From positions 1 to 41,971 of the forward strand of contig NZ_AHJE01000090.1 of NCBI RefSeq assembly GCF_000243095.1: 41,971 nt of DNA. The letters run 5' to 3'. The stretch is from Cupriavidus basilensis OR16. Its GTDB lineage: Bacteria; Pseudomonadota; Gammaproteobacteria; Burkholderiales; Burkholderiaceae. Positions 16,879-25,280 of the stretch are shown one piece after another. Position 1 is the first letter of the stretch. Every line of letters starts with the position of its first letter. Both the position numbers and the translations under genes were made by a program. The notes beneath the pieces were generated by a model. It was given only the letters and a program-made list of their open reading frames with translations. It was not told the origin of the DNA and made no database searches.

Positions 16879-18209
16879 GTCAGCCCCCTCAGCGGCTCGG
16901 GCAAGTGGCCGCGCAAGAGCGTCCCCAGCCGCGCGCGCAAGGAAACCAGGCCCAGCCGGTTGACCATCTCTTCGGCGAAAGCGAAGGTCAACAGGGCCCG
17001 CGCAGAGGCATCGTCCACCCCGCGTGTGCGCAGATAGTAGATCTGCTCCGGATCGAGCTGGCCTACGGTGGCGCCATGACTGCATTTGACGTCGTCGGCG
17101 TAGATCTCCAGCTGTGGCTTGGTGTCGACTTCGGCCTGCTCGGACAGGAGCAGGTTGCGGTTGGACTGGTGCGCATCGGTATGCTGGGCATCGGCATGCA
17201 CCACCACCTTGCCGTTGAACACGGCGCGCGAGGCGCCGGACAGCACGCCTTTATAGAACTCGCGGCTCTTGCCTTGCGGCCTGGCGTGGTCGACGCGGGT
17301 GTGGTGGTCGATATGCTGCCGCCCGCCGGTCATGTACAGCCCGTCGAGCGAGCATTCCGCGCGCTCGGCATTCAGCCCGACCTGGATGTCGGCCCGTGCC
17401 AGAGCGCCGCCCAGGGCGAATGCACTGGAGGTGAAGCGGCTGCCGTGCCGCTGGTCCATATTCACGCCGGCGATGTGGAATGCCTTGAGGCTCTCTTGCT
17501 GCACCTTGTGATGTTCGACGTGCGCGTCACGCGCGGCGACGATGTCGGTGACGCTATTGGTGAAATAAGCGAGGCCGTCTACACCCACGTGGTGCTCCAC
17601 GATGCACACACGGCTACCTTCTTCCGCCATCACAAGATTACGCGTATGGGTGACCAGTTCCGGCTCCGTGGCGATGAACAACAGGTGGATCGGCATGTCG
17701 GGAGCCGTGCCAGCGGCCAGGCGGATATAGGCGCCATCAGCCATGAACGCGGTGTTCAAGGCAGCGAAGCCGGACGGGAGTTCGCTCACGGGGCGGCAAA
17801 GCAGCGCTTCCACAGGCTCCGGTGTGCACTCCATCATGGTGGCGAGGCTGAGGAGTTCAGCCCCTGCCGGCAGCGCGCCGATACGCGACCATTGCGGCTG
17901 ATGGCGGCCATTGACGAATACCATCAGGTACGCGCCGGGCAAGGCGAGCGTCTCGAGCCGCGCAGCCAGGAGGGCGGCATCCGGCTTATCGCCGGACGCC
18001 GCCGGCCCCGCGGTAAAGCGACTTTTTTCGATCGCGGCCACGCTGGTGTATTTCCAGTCCTCGTGGCGCAGCGTCGGAAACCCGGCTTGCGCGAAGCATT
18101 CCAGCGCCTGCTTGCGCGCGCGCGCAAGCCAGGGCAGCCGCCGGCCGGGCAATACTGCCTCGACGCGGGCGAACTCGGCAAGATAGTGTTCGACGCCGGT
18201 TGCGCTCAT
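16875..18209 (-). CDS. sufD: Fe-S cluster assembly protein SufD
   Basis: 444 residues. The SufB/SufD beta-helix core is present, with the conserved C-terminal part: GVLSGASRAVFNGKVVVHAD, ADDVKCSHGATVGQLDPEQI and YYLRTRGVDDASARALLTFA. SufD forms the SufBC2D scaffold complex with SufB and the SufC ATPase. Its ATG overlaps the sufC stop (ATGA), and its stop overlaps the sufS start. An 18-bp perfect palindrome lies inside it at 18111-18128, within the codons for ARARKQ. Confidence 0.95.
   Translation of the reverse strand: MSATGVEHYLAEFARVEAVLPGRRLPWLARARKQALECFAQAGFPTLRHEDWKYTSVAAIEKSRFTAGPAASGDKPDAALLAARLETLALPGAYLMVFVNGRHQPQWSRIGALPAGAELLSLATMMECTPEPVEALLCRPVSELPSGFAALNTAFMADGAYIRLAAGTAPDMPIHLLFIATEPELVTHTRNLVMAEEGSRVCIVEHHVGVDGLAYFTNSVTDIVAARDAHVEHHKVQQESLKAFHIAGVNMDQRHGSRFTSSAFALGGALARADIQVGLNAERAECSLDGLYMTGGRQHIDHHTRVDHARPQGKSREFYKGVLSGASRAVFNGKVVVHADAQHTDAHQSNRNLLLSEQAEVDTKPQLEIYADDVKCSHGATVGQLDPEQIYYLRTRGVDDASARALLTFAFAEEMVNRLGLVSLRARLGTLLRGHLPEPLRGLT
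18111..18128. repeat. 18-bp perfect palindrome inside sufD
   Basis: CTTGCGCGCGCGCGCAAG reads the same on both strands and includes an alternating GC tract that could extrude or slip. It is probably only codon-driven (Ala-Arg repeats), but is unusual in length. Confidence 0.6.
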
Positions 18210-18976
18210 GGCGAGGCCTCCACGCCGGCGAAGGCCGGTGCCTCCATCCCCGCATAGCCATGACGCTCCAGTTCGAGCGCCAGCTCGGGCCCGCCGGACC
18301 TGGCAATGCGGCCCTGCGCCAGCACGTGCACGCGATCCGGCACGATGTAATTGAGCAGCCGCTGGTAGTGGGTAACCAGTACGATGGCGCGTTGCGGGCC
18401 GCGCATGGCGCCGATGCCGCTGGCGACGATCTTGAGCGCATCGATATCGAGCCCGGAATCGGTCTCGTCGAGAATGGCGAGCCGTGGCTCCAGCACCGCC
18501 ATTTGCAGGATCTCGTTGCGTTTCTTTTCACCACCGGAAAAGCCCTCGTTCACGGCGCGGTAAAGCAGGCTTGGGTCCATCTCCATGAGCCTGAGCTTGT
18601 CCTTGACCAGCGCGAGAAAGTCGATGGCATCCAGCTCCGGCTCGCCGCGATGCTTGCGGATCGCGTTGAGCCCCGCCTTGAGCAGATAGATGTTCGAGAC
18701 ACCGGGGATTTCCACCGGATACTGGAAGGCTAGGAAGACACCCGCGCGCGCCCGCTCTTCGGGCGGCATGCCGAGCAGGTTCGCGCCATCGTAGAGGACT
18801 TCACCCGCGGCGACGACGTAGCGGTCCCGTCCAGCCAGCGCATGGGCAAGTGTGCTCTTGCCGGAGCCGTTAGGGCCCATGATGGCGTGCACTTCCCCAG
18901 CCTTCACGGTAAGGTCGATGCCGTGCAGGATGGGCTTGTCGTCGACTGAGACGTGCAGATTGCGGATTTCAAGCAT
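18206..18976 (-). CDS. sufC: Fe-S cluster assembly ATPase SufC
   Basis: 256 residues from MLEIRNLHVSVDDKP. ABC-type ATPase with Walker A GPNGSGKST, signature FSGGEKKRNE and Walker B LAILDETDSGLDIDAL, which is the exact SufC form. It drives structural changes in the SufBCD scaffold. GAGG lies 7 bases before the ATG at 18976, so this start is preferred over the upstream Met at 19006. The C-terminus is slightly extended (GMEAPAFAGVEASP). It sits 75 bp behind sufB. Confidence 0.96.
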   Translation of the reverse strand: MLEIRNLHVSVDDKPILHGIDLTVKAGEVHAIMGPNGSGKSTLAHALAGRDRYVVAAGEVLYDGANLLGMPPEERARAGVFLAFQYPVEIPGVSNIYLLKAGLNAIRKHRGEPELDAIDFLALVKDKLRLMEMDPSLLYRAVNEGFSGGEKKRNEILQMAVLEPRLAILDETDSGLDIDALKIVASGIGAMRGPQRAIVLVTHYQRLLNYIVPDRVHVLAQGRIARSGGPELALELERHGYAGMEAPAFAGVEASP

Positions 18977-19051
18977 GGCTGGCCTCTTGCTCCAATGTGG
19001 CTCCAACGCGACGCCAATGCGGCTCCGAGGCAGCGCGTCCCACGCGCTCCC

Positions 19052-20500
19052 TTAGCCGATGCTTCCCTCCAGGCTGACGCCCAGCAGCTTCTGCGCTTCC
19101 ACCGCGAACTCCATCGGCAGTTCCTTGAACACTTCCTTGCAAAAGCCGTTCACGATCATCGATACCGCGTCTTCGGGACCGATGCCACGGCTTTGGCAAT
19201 AGAACAGCTGGTCCTCGCCGATGCGCGAGGTGGAGGCCTCGTGCTCGACGCGGGCAGTGGCGTTCTTCACCTCGATATAGGGAAAGGTGTGGGCCGCGCA
19301 CTTGTCGCCCAGCAACAGCGAGTCGCACTGCGAGTAGTTGCGCGCGCCGCCGGCGCTCTTTGCTACCTTCACCAGCCCGCGATAGGCGTTCTGGCCGTGG
19401 CCGGCCGAAATGCCCTTGGAGAGAATCGTGCTCCGGGTATTCCTGCCGAGGTGGGTCATCTTGGTGCCGGTGTCGGCCTGCTGGTAATGATTGGTCAGCG
19501 CCACGGAATAGAACTCCCCAACCGAGTCGTCGCCCTGCAGGATCACGCTTGGATACTTCCAGGTAATGGCCGATCCGGTCTCGACCTGGGTCCACGAGAT
19601 CTTCGAGCGGGCACCGCGGCAGTCACCACGCTTGGTCACGAAGTTATAGATGCCGCCCTTGCCATCCTTGTCGCCCGGATACCAGTTCTGCACCGTCGCG
19701 TACCGGATCTGCGCACCTTCCAGTGCGATCAGTTCCACCACCGCGGCATGCAGCTGGTTTTCGTCGCGCATCGGTGCGGTGCAGCCTTCCAGATAGCTGA
19801 CGTAGGCGCCCTCGTCGGCAATAATCAGGGTGCGCTCGAACTGGCCGGTCTTCTGCGCATTGATGCGAAAGTAAGTGGACAACTCCATCGGGCAGCGCAC
19901 TCCTGGCGGGATATAGCAGAACGAGCCGTCGCTGAACACAGCCGAGTTGAGCGTAGCGAAGTAGTTGTCGGTGTAAGGCACGACCGTGCCGAGGTATTGC
20001 CGCACCAGCTCGGGATGTTCCCGCACCGCCTCCGAGAACGAACAGAAAATAATGCCGAGCTCGCCCAGTTTCGCCTTGAAGGTGGTCGCGACCGAGACGC
20101 TGTCGAATACCGCATCCACGGCGACGCCCGCGAGCAACTCGCGCTCCCGCAGGGGCACGCCCAGCTTCTCGTAGGTGCGCAGCAACTCGGGGTCGACCTC
20201 GTCCAGCGTCTTCGGCCCGGCCTTCTGGGAACGCGGCGCCGAATAGTAGGCGATGGCCTGGTAGTCGATGGGCGGGTGCCTGACCGTCGCCCAGTGCGGC
20301 TCGGACACCGTCAGCCAGTGACGATAGGCCTTCAGGCGCCACGCAAGCATGAACTCCGGCTCGTCCTTCATGGCCGAGATCATGCGGATCACGTCCTCGT
20401 TCAGCCCGCACGGCACCGTGTCCGTTGCCACGGACGTGTAGAAGCCGTGCTGATAGCCTTGGCTGATCAGCTGGTCGAGCTTGTGTGCCGGGGTTGCCAT
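19052..20500 (-). CDS. sufB: Fe-S cluster assembly protein SufB
   Basis: 482 residues from MATPAHKLDQLISQGYQHGF; the family length is about 480. Conserved blocks include YYSAPRSQKAGPKTLDEVDP, SFCYIPPGVRCPMELSTYF, NWYPGDKDGKGGIYNFVTKR and EHEASTSRIGEDQLFYCQSR. SufB carries the nascent cluster in the SufBC2D complex. It starts 23 bp behind the regulator gene and is the first structural gene of the operon. The frame is open to 20722 but overlaps the regulator, so the internal Met is used. Confidence 0.96.
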   Translation of the reverse strand: MATPAHKLDQLISQGYQHGFYTSVATDTVPCGLNEDVIRMISAMKDEPEFMLAWRLKAYRHWLTVSEPHWATVRHPPIDYQAIAYYSAPRSQKAGPKTLDEVDPELLRTYEKLGVPLRERELLAGVAVDAVFDSVSVATTFKAKLGELGIIFCSFSEAVREHPELVRQYLGTVVPYTDNYFATLNSAVFSDGSFCYIPPGVRCPMELSTYFRINAQKTGQFERTLIIADEGAYVSYLEGCTAPMRDENQLHAAVVELIALEGAQIRYATVQNWYPGDKDGKGGIYNFVTKRGDCRGARSKISWTQVETGSAITWKYPSVILQGDDSVGEFYSVALTNHYQQADTGTKMTHLGRNTRSTILSKGISAGHGQNAYRGLVKVAKSAGGARNYSQCDSLLLGDKCAAHTFPYIEVKNATARVEHEASTSRIGEDQLFYCQSRGIGPEDAVSMIVNGFCKEVFKELPMEFAVEAQKLLGVSLEGSIG

Positions 20501-20523
20501 GTTCTGCCTTCGGTCGCCATGCG

Positions 20524-20994
20524 TCACTCGAACGCCTGCTTGCGGCCTGCCGCCTTCCAGGCGTGCAGCGTGCCCATATCCACCGGATGCAACGTCGGTT
20601 GCGTCATGTCCGCCAGCGTTACGCCATCCAGGGCATGAAAGATCGCCAGGCTGATTCGCTGCCAGTTCGCGCGGATGGAACACGTTCCTTCCTGGGCACA
20701 CAGGCCGGCCGCGATGCTGCATTCCGTCATGCCGGCAGGGCCTTCCATGGCGTCAATCACCTGCGCGATCGAGATCTCCTGCGGCGGCCGCGCCAGCAGG
20801 TAACCGCCCTTCGCGCCGCGCAGCGAATGCAGCAGCTTTTGCCGCGCAAGCATCTTGAGGATCTTGCTCGCGGTGGGCATCGACACGCCGATCTCGGCCG
20901 CAACCTCGGCGGCACTGCAGATCCGGCCCGGCTCCCGCGCCATGTGCGTCATGATCACCGTGCCGTAGTCGGTCAGTTTGCTTAGTCTGAGCAT
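20524..20994 (-). CDS. Rrf2-family SUF operon regulator (IscR-like)
   Basis: 156 residues. The N-terminal winged helix (MLRLSKLTDYGTVIMTHMAR, then IGVSMPTASKILKMLARQKL and LRGAKGGYLLARPPQEIS) and three clustered cysteines (TECSI, GLCAQEG, GTCSIR near residues 92-106) are typical of a [2Fe-2S]-sensing IscR-type regulator in the proteobacterial SUF class. When clusters are scarce it would change expression of its own operon. It is the promoter-proximal gene, and a near-palindromic site lies 30-54 bp upstream of its start. Confidence 0.93.
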   Translation of the reverse strand: MLRLSKLTDYGTVIMTHMAREPGRICSAAEVAAEIGVSMPTASKILKMLARQKLLHSLRGAKGGYLLARPPQEISIAQVIDAMEGPAGMTECSIAAGLCAQEGTCSIRANWQRISLAIFHALDGVTLADMTQPTLHPVDMGTLHAWKAAGRKQAFE

Positions 20995-21023
20995 CGTTAC
21001 CCCAAGCTACTCCTTGCCAATTA

Positions 21024-21048
21024 GAACTGATACGGTCCTGTATAGTTC
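21024..21048. promoter_or_regulatory. Putative operator of the SUF operon
   Basis: An inverted repeat: GAACTGATAC (21024-21033), spacer GGTCCT, then GTATAGTTC (21040-21048). The arms match except for one extra base. It lies 30-54 bp upstream of the Rrf2 gene start, where an autoregulatory IscR-like site is expected. A TTGGAA on the minus strand (21046-21051) could be the -35, placing the operator over the promoter. Confidence 0.55.
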
Positions 21049-21132
21049 CAATCGAGGGTTCCGCCGCAATGCGACCTCCAATCCCTGCTTATCGAATCCG
21101 ACGGCGGCACAGCCTGTGGAACCGGCATGAAC

Positions 21133-21405
21133 CTAGTCGTAGGTTTCCCAGAAAAATCCTCGATCGAGGTCTCGCTCGAACTCGACAGGCCAGGACGTGT
21201 CGCTTCCGGCCGCGTAGTGCTGGCGGGCGCCAGTCAGAGTGGCCGCGACGGTCACCTGACGGGGAATGTGACTTACGCCTTCTTTAGCAGGGCTGTCCTC
21301 CTCAAAGTCGACCGTGAATTCCTCACGGATCCGGCCATGCTTGCGGCATGCCGACTTGAAGGCCTCCTGCTCGTCCACCGGTAGTTCTTCGAAGCGCTTT
21401 CCCAT
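21133..21405 (-). CDS. Small hypothetical protein, paralogue of the protein at 13311-13559
   Basis: 90 residues (MGKRFEELPVDEQEAFKSAC). Its last third, TSWPVEFERDLDRGFFWETY, mirrors TAWTSEFEKDLARGTFG of the other copy, and the whole length aligns. A GGGAGA ribosome-binding site is about 6 bases before the ATG at 21405. Three 7-bp repeats lie just upstream of that site. It is divergent from the SUF regulator across a 138-bp gap. Acidic, soluble, no known domain. Confidence 0.75.
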   Translation of the reverse strand: MGKRFEELPVDEQEAFKSACRKHGRIREEFTVDFEEDSPAKEGVSHIPRQVTVAATLTGARQHYAAGSDTSWPVEFERDLDRGFFWETYD

Positions 21406-21416
21406 GACATCTCCCG

Positions 21417-21437
21417 ATAGCTAATAGCTAATAGCTC
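21417..21437. repeat. Heptanucleotide tandem repeat (ATAGCTA x3)
   Basis: Three 7-bp units, the last differing in its final base, 12-32 bp upstream of the start at 21405 and touching its ribosome-binding region. It is the second heptamer tract located in a gene's 5' region in this window. Confidence 0.75.
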
Positions 21438-21550
21438 GCGCGCCGCTGCTCCCTCCCCCATCAATGCATGAACTTGGCTCAGCAGCTGACCCAAACAATG
21501 CTACGCGCCGAGCGCAGGTTTGGTTCGGCTACGCGAGGCGCTCGCGATGG

Positions 21551-22018
21551 TCACCGCTTGACGCGCTTCGTCGAACGGGTACCAGGGGTATGTACGTTGG
21601 CATCGAGGCGGGTCAGCGCTGCCACGCGCTGCCTTGCCAGGTGCTTTGCCAGGTGCTTTACCAGCGCGCTCAACGGCCCCCCCATGGCATGCGATACCTC
21701 GTTATCGACCGTCACTGCTGAGGGGAAAGTAGCCAGGAGGCGCGCGCGTTCAGCGATCGCGACCGCGATCGCTTCACGATATCTTTCAGCAAATTTCGCA
21801 ATCGATTGATTCAGGTCTAGCTGGGCAGCCGCCAGCGCGTGAAAATCTCCCGGCGCTGCGTCTCTGAGTGTTTCGTAGAACGTTGATTCCGCACGTTCAT
21901 TCGCGCGAAGAAGCTCGTGCCGGGCGCGTCTGGCCGTCTGCGCAAATGCGTCCTCTGCACTGCCCGTTTCGTTAGACGGGGTCTGCGTGGCCGCTGTGTC
22001 ATCAGACGAATCTGTCAT
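21551..22018 (-). CDS. Hypothetical helical protein
   Basis: 155 residues from MTDSSDDTAATQTPSNE. An acidic disordered start is followed by a long Ala-rich amphipathic helical stretch (30-95) that looks phasin-like or coiled-coil. It ends in a very basic tail (LDANVHTPGTRSTKRVKR). A 12-bp direct repeat at about 21636-21659 encodes the KHLAKHLAR segment. The frame is open upstream to 22159, but the Met at 22018 has an AGGGA-like site. No family recognised with confidence; the basic tail could bind nucleic acid. Confidence 0.5.
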   Translation of the reverse strand: MTDSSDDTAATQTPSNETGSAEDAFAQTARRARHELLRANERAESTFYETLRDAAPGDFHALAAAQLDLNQSIAKFAERYREAIAVAIAERARLLATFPSAVTVDNEVSHAMGGPLSALVKHLAKHLARQRVAALTRLDANVHTPGTRSTKRVKR

Positions 22019-22070
22019 ACGCCCGTCCCTGTTCAATGAAGAAAGTATCGATGGTCTCCCTCTGCGCACG

Positions 22071-22090
22071 AACCCCCTTCTGAGGGGGTT
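22071..22090. other. Strong hairpin between lysR remnant and small gene
   Basis: AACCCCC (22071-22077) pairs with GGGGGTT (22084-22090) around a 6-base loop. Neither strand follows it with a T run, so it is not a classic terminator. It could still stop or stabilise the minus-strand transcript of the lysR remnant. Confidence 0.5.
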
Positions 22091-22241
22091 CCTTGCATGG
22101 CGTGGCAACACGCTCCGCCAACGCTGAGAATCTGCGCCATGCACTTTGGGACGTGACACCGGGTGCGCGCCGGGGGACGACGACCAGAATTCAAGGGGTG
22201 TCCCTTTTCAGCCCTGAGCAGCCGTTTGAGAGCGTAGGAGC

Positions 22242-22977
22242 CTATTCCGAAACGACCCCAAATGCGCCGTGCCCGGCCACTACCTCGCCCAGAAAATCCA
22301 TCACCGCGCGCACAGGGGCCGAGCGCCGCAAGTCCCTGTGCACCACCAGCCAGATGTCGCGTGAGAATGCAGCGCCCTCGTGTTCCAGCCGTACCAGGCC
22401 TGCATCGGCATCCCCCAGGAAACAAGGCAGGCCTGCCACGCCCGCCCCTGCACGGGCAGCGGCGAGATGGCTGCTGATATCGCTGAGTTCGCAGCCCACG
22501 GGCCGTGGACCCGCCAGTTCCAGCAGCCAGCGCTGCTGCGGCATGTCGGCGAACTGCGCATCGTAGGCAATGCGTCAGCGACACCGCGCGGGCCTGCGCT
22601 GACACGGAGAGCTGGATACCCGGATAAGCCGCGCGGAAATCCGCCAGCCTGCCGGCCAGCAGATGTGTGGTCAGCACCGGTGGCGCACTGAGCGACACCT
22701 TGCCGCTCACGGGCTCGTGGCTGGCACGCGTCTGCCGCTCGATAGCGAATGCGGCAGCTTCCATCGTCTTGGCTTGCTCGAAGACCGACACCCCAAGGGG
22801 CGTCAGGCGGCACGAGCGCGGCAAGCGTTCAACCAGAAGCGCTTGCAGCCCGGCTTCGAGCGCGGCCAGCCGGCGGCTTACCGTGGCGTGGTCCACCTGC
22901 AAATCGCGCGCTGCGCCGGACAACGTACCGGTGCGGGCGACTGCCAGGAAATGGCGAAGACTTTCCCAATCGAGCAT
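22242..22977 (-). pseudogene. LysR-family regulator with internal deletion and frameshift
   Basis: The N-terminal half (MLDWESLRHFLAVARTGTLS, HTH with VDHATVSRRLAALEAGLQ) is a normal LysR DNA-binding domain plus linker and early effector domain to VSAQARAVSLT. The C-terminal half (AYDAQFADMPQQRWLLELAG through AVMDFLGEVVAGHGAF) continues in another frame and stops at 22242. The usual segment of about 45 residues between them is missing. The junction is near 22570-22580, so the deletion is not a multiple of three. It is divergent from the DHA2 exporter, its likely former target. Loss would leave the exporter uncontrolled or silent. Confidence 0.82.
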
Positions 22978-23074
22978 CTGTGCATTTTCTCCAGGTTGGG
23001 TGGAGATTTTATGGAATTTACGCAGCTATGTCTGCAGCCTAGCATCCGGAGATCCTATCGATGGAATCCATGCC

Positions 23075-24472
23075 ATGCCTACCACCACCAATGCGCAACG
23101 GGCCACCCTGCTGGCTGCTGCGCTCGGCTTCGTCGTCGTCCTGTTGGACGTCAGCGTCGTCAACGTCGCCCTTGATACCTTGCGGCAAGGATTCGCCACC
23201 GATGTGGCCGGGCTGCAATGGGTGATCAACGCCTACACGCTGGTATTCGCGGCGTTGCTACTGACCAGCGGGGCAATCGGAGATCGCTTGGGTGCCAGGC
23301 GGGTGTTCCTGATGGGGCTCGCGCTGTTCACTCTGACGTCGGTGGCGTGCGGCGCGGCGGGCAGCCTGGCAATGCTGGTGGTGGCCCGACTGGGCCAGGG
23401 CATTGGCGCGGCGCTGCTGGTGCCGAACTCGCTGTCGATGCTCCAGAGGGCGTTTCCCGAACGCGAACAACGCAGCCGCGCAGTCGGCTGGTGGGGTGCG
23501 ATCGGCGGCATCTCGCTGGCGGCCGGGCCGGTGCTGGGCGGCCTGCTTGTGACCCACTTCGGCTGGCGCAGCATCTTCCTGATCAACCTGCCGCTAGGCC
23601 TGATTGGCCTGTACCTGACGTTGCGCCATGTCGCCGCCGATGGCGGCGGACATCACCGCGGCCTGGATTGGCCCGGGCAAGGCGCGGCCATACTCACACT
23701 GGCTGCACTCACCGCGTCGGTCACCGAAGCGGGCCGCCTCGGCTGGGGACACGCCTGGGTGCAGGCGGGGCTGTGGCTGGCCTTGGCGTCGGCGGCCGCC
23801 TTCATCCGCATCGAATCATGCAGTGCTGCGCCGATGCTGCCGCTGGCGCTATTGCGGATCCCCGCGTTCAGGGTGGCGTCGCTCGCCGGTGTGATCGTGA
23901 ATTTTGCCTACTATGGCCAGATCTTTGTCTTCAGCCTGTTCTTCCAGCTTCAGCAGGGACTATCGCCACAGCAGACCGGGCTGGCGTTCCTCCCGATGAC
24001 GGTGGTGCTGATGGCAGTCAACGTGCTCGCCGGCCGCCTGATCACGCGGATGGGCGCGAGGTACTTGATGGTGCTGGGATTGCTCCTGGCCGGCCTGGGC
24101 TACCTAATGCTGTTGCCGGTGCGCATCGACGGCCCCTACTGGTTGCTCGCCCCGCCAATGCTGCTGGCCGCCAGCGGCATCGCACTGATGGTACCGACCA
24201 TGACCAATGTCACGCTTTCAGCCGTGGATGGCTCCCGCGCGGGCATCGCCTCCGGCGTCCTCAACTCGGCGCGACAGGTAGGCGGCATGCTCGGCGTGGC
24301 GGGGTTCGGTTATCTGGTGCACGACACTGCCCCGCAAGCCTTCATGCGCGGCATGCATCTATCGCTCTGCCTCGCGGCCGCACTGCTGCTGGGGGGAGCC
24401 GTGATGTGCTGGTTCGGCATTCGCGCGGAACGTCCAGTCGCTAGAAAGGACGGGCAGCAAAGCGCCACTTGA
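23075..24472 (+). CDS. MFS transporter, DHA2 (EmrB/QacA) 14-helix family
   Basis: 465 residues from ATG 23075 (MPTTTNAQRATLLAAALGFV). Motif D1 appears in helix 1 (VVLLDVSVVNVALDTL), motif A as GAIGDRLGARRVFLMG, and motif C as GPVLGGLLVTHFGWR. Fourteen hydrophobic segments can be counted. It is a proton-driven exporter of drugs or toxic metabolites. The frame is open far upstream into the lysR gene, but the ATG at 23075 sits at the right place for helix 1. The divergent lysR remnant is 97 bp away; that gap should hold both promoters. Confidence 0.9.
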   Translation: MPTTTNAQRATLLAAALGFVVVLLDVSVVNVALDTLRQGFATDVAGLQWVINAYTLVFAALLLTSGAIGDRLGARRVFLMGLALFTLTSVACGAAGSLAMLVVARLGQGIGAALLVPNSLSMLQRAFPEREQRSRAVGWWGAIGGISLAAGPVLGGLLVTHFGWRSIFLINLPLGLIGLYLTLRHVAADGGGHHRGLDWPGQGAAILTLAALTASVTEAGRLGWGHAWVQAGLWLALASAAAFIRIESCSAAPMLPLALLRIPAFRVASLAGVIVNFAYYGQIFVFSLFFQLQQGLSPQQTGLAFLPMTVVLMAVNVLAGRLITRMGARYLMVLGLLLAGLGYLMLLPVRIDGPYWLLAPPMLLAASGIALMVPTMTNVTLSAVDGSRAGIASGVLNSARQVGGMLGVAGFGYLVHDTAPQAFMRGMHLSLCLAAALLLGGAVMCWFGIRAERPVARKDGQQSAT

Positions 24473-24700
24473 ACCTAGCGCTCTTCGATTGGCATCTTCG
24501 CCTCCATTGTGGGACGTTCTGGCCGTGCCCGGGAGGCGGGGCGCAGACAGCCAAGTCACGACTGGCGCACCCGTCGACGTGCTTTGCGCCTTCATCGTGA
24601 TGCGGGATTCCCGGCACTGCCGGGGGCACGCTCGATCACCTTGGTTTCCCTGCATCCAGGCTAGGAAGCAACCGTTCGTCTGAAAACTGACGGAGAATAC

Positions 24701-25096
24701 GTGGAATTGCCTCTCCAAGCGCAACAACCAATGCAAAGTGCCTCCGCCGTCAAAGCCCTAGCCGCGCTCGCGCAGCAATCTCGCCTGGCGATCTTTCGCC
24801 TGCTGGTTCAAGCGGGCCTGGAAGGCGTCAACGCCGGACGGATTGGCCAGGAGTTGGGGCTGCCGCCGGCCACCCTCTCGTTTCATCTCAAGGAGCTCGT
24901 CCACGCCGGGCTGATAAGGAGCCACCAGGAAGGCAGGTTCGTCATTTACCAGGCCCAGTATGACCAGATCAACGAGCTCGTTGGTTTCCTCACTGAACAC
25001 TGCTGCGAGGGCAACCCTAAGGGTTGCAACGTAACGCCGTTCGAATGCGAGCCCAAGTCGGCAGAACGAACCAGGTCGGCCGCCAAGACAACTTGA
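24701..25096 (+). CDS. arsR: ArsR-family metalloregulator
   Basis: 131 residues. Winged helix with QSRLAIFRLLVQAGLEGVNA, LGLPPATLSFHLKELVHAGL and the wing SHQEGRFVIYQ. The C-terminal HCCEGNPKGC supplies clustered cysteines of the kind used for As(III) in C-terminal-site ArsR proteins. The GTG at 24701 has GGAG upstream; an ATG at 24731 is an alternative. It closely resembles the second ArsR at 27233-27565 and lies across 184 bp from the convergent aquaporin gene, so it bounds the ars cluster. Upstream, 24473-24700 has only a short GC hairpin near 24605-24625. Confidence 0.88.
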   Translation: MELPLQAQQPMQSASAVKALAALAQQSRLAIFRLLVQAGLEGVNAGRIGQELGLPPATLSFHLKELVHAGLIRSHQEGRFVIYQAQYDQINELVGFLTEHCCEGNPKGCNVTPFECEPKSAERTRSAAKTT

Positions 25097-25280
25097 GCGA
25101 CGGGGCTCTCAGTGCCATAGCCCAATCCCGACTCCTCCTGCTAGCGATCGCGTGGTAGACGCCATGGAAGAACCCTACAAACTCTACAAGTTCACGCTCC
25201 AGCGGCATGACAGGTCGACTACCTGACCGATCGCTGCCGCAAGCGCCTGAGAAGCGCAATGGCGAGGCAGAAGGAACACG

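Noticed and set aside
18953..20638. Long plus-strand ORF (561 codons) opposite sufB
   Set aside because: Antisense reading of sufB caused by high GC; no recognisable domain, and the minus-strand protein is unmistakable.
22071..22090. Hairpin as an intrinsic terminator
   Set aside because: Stem is good but no T run follows on either strand; kept only as a hairpin feature.
25164..25270. Tiny ORF reading MEEPYKLYKFTLQRHD with a possible continuation VDYLTDRCRKRLRSAM in the next frame
   Set aside because: Looks faintly coding but has no ribosome-binding site, needs a frameshift, and matches no family I know.
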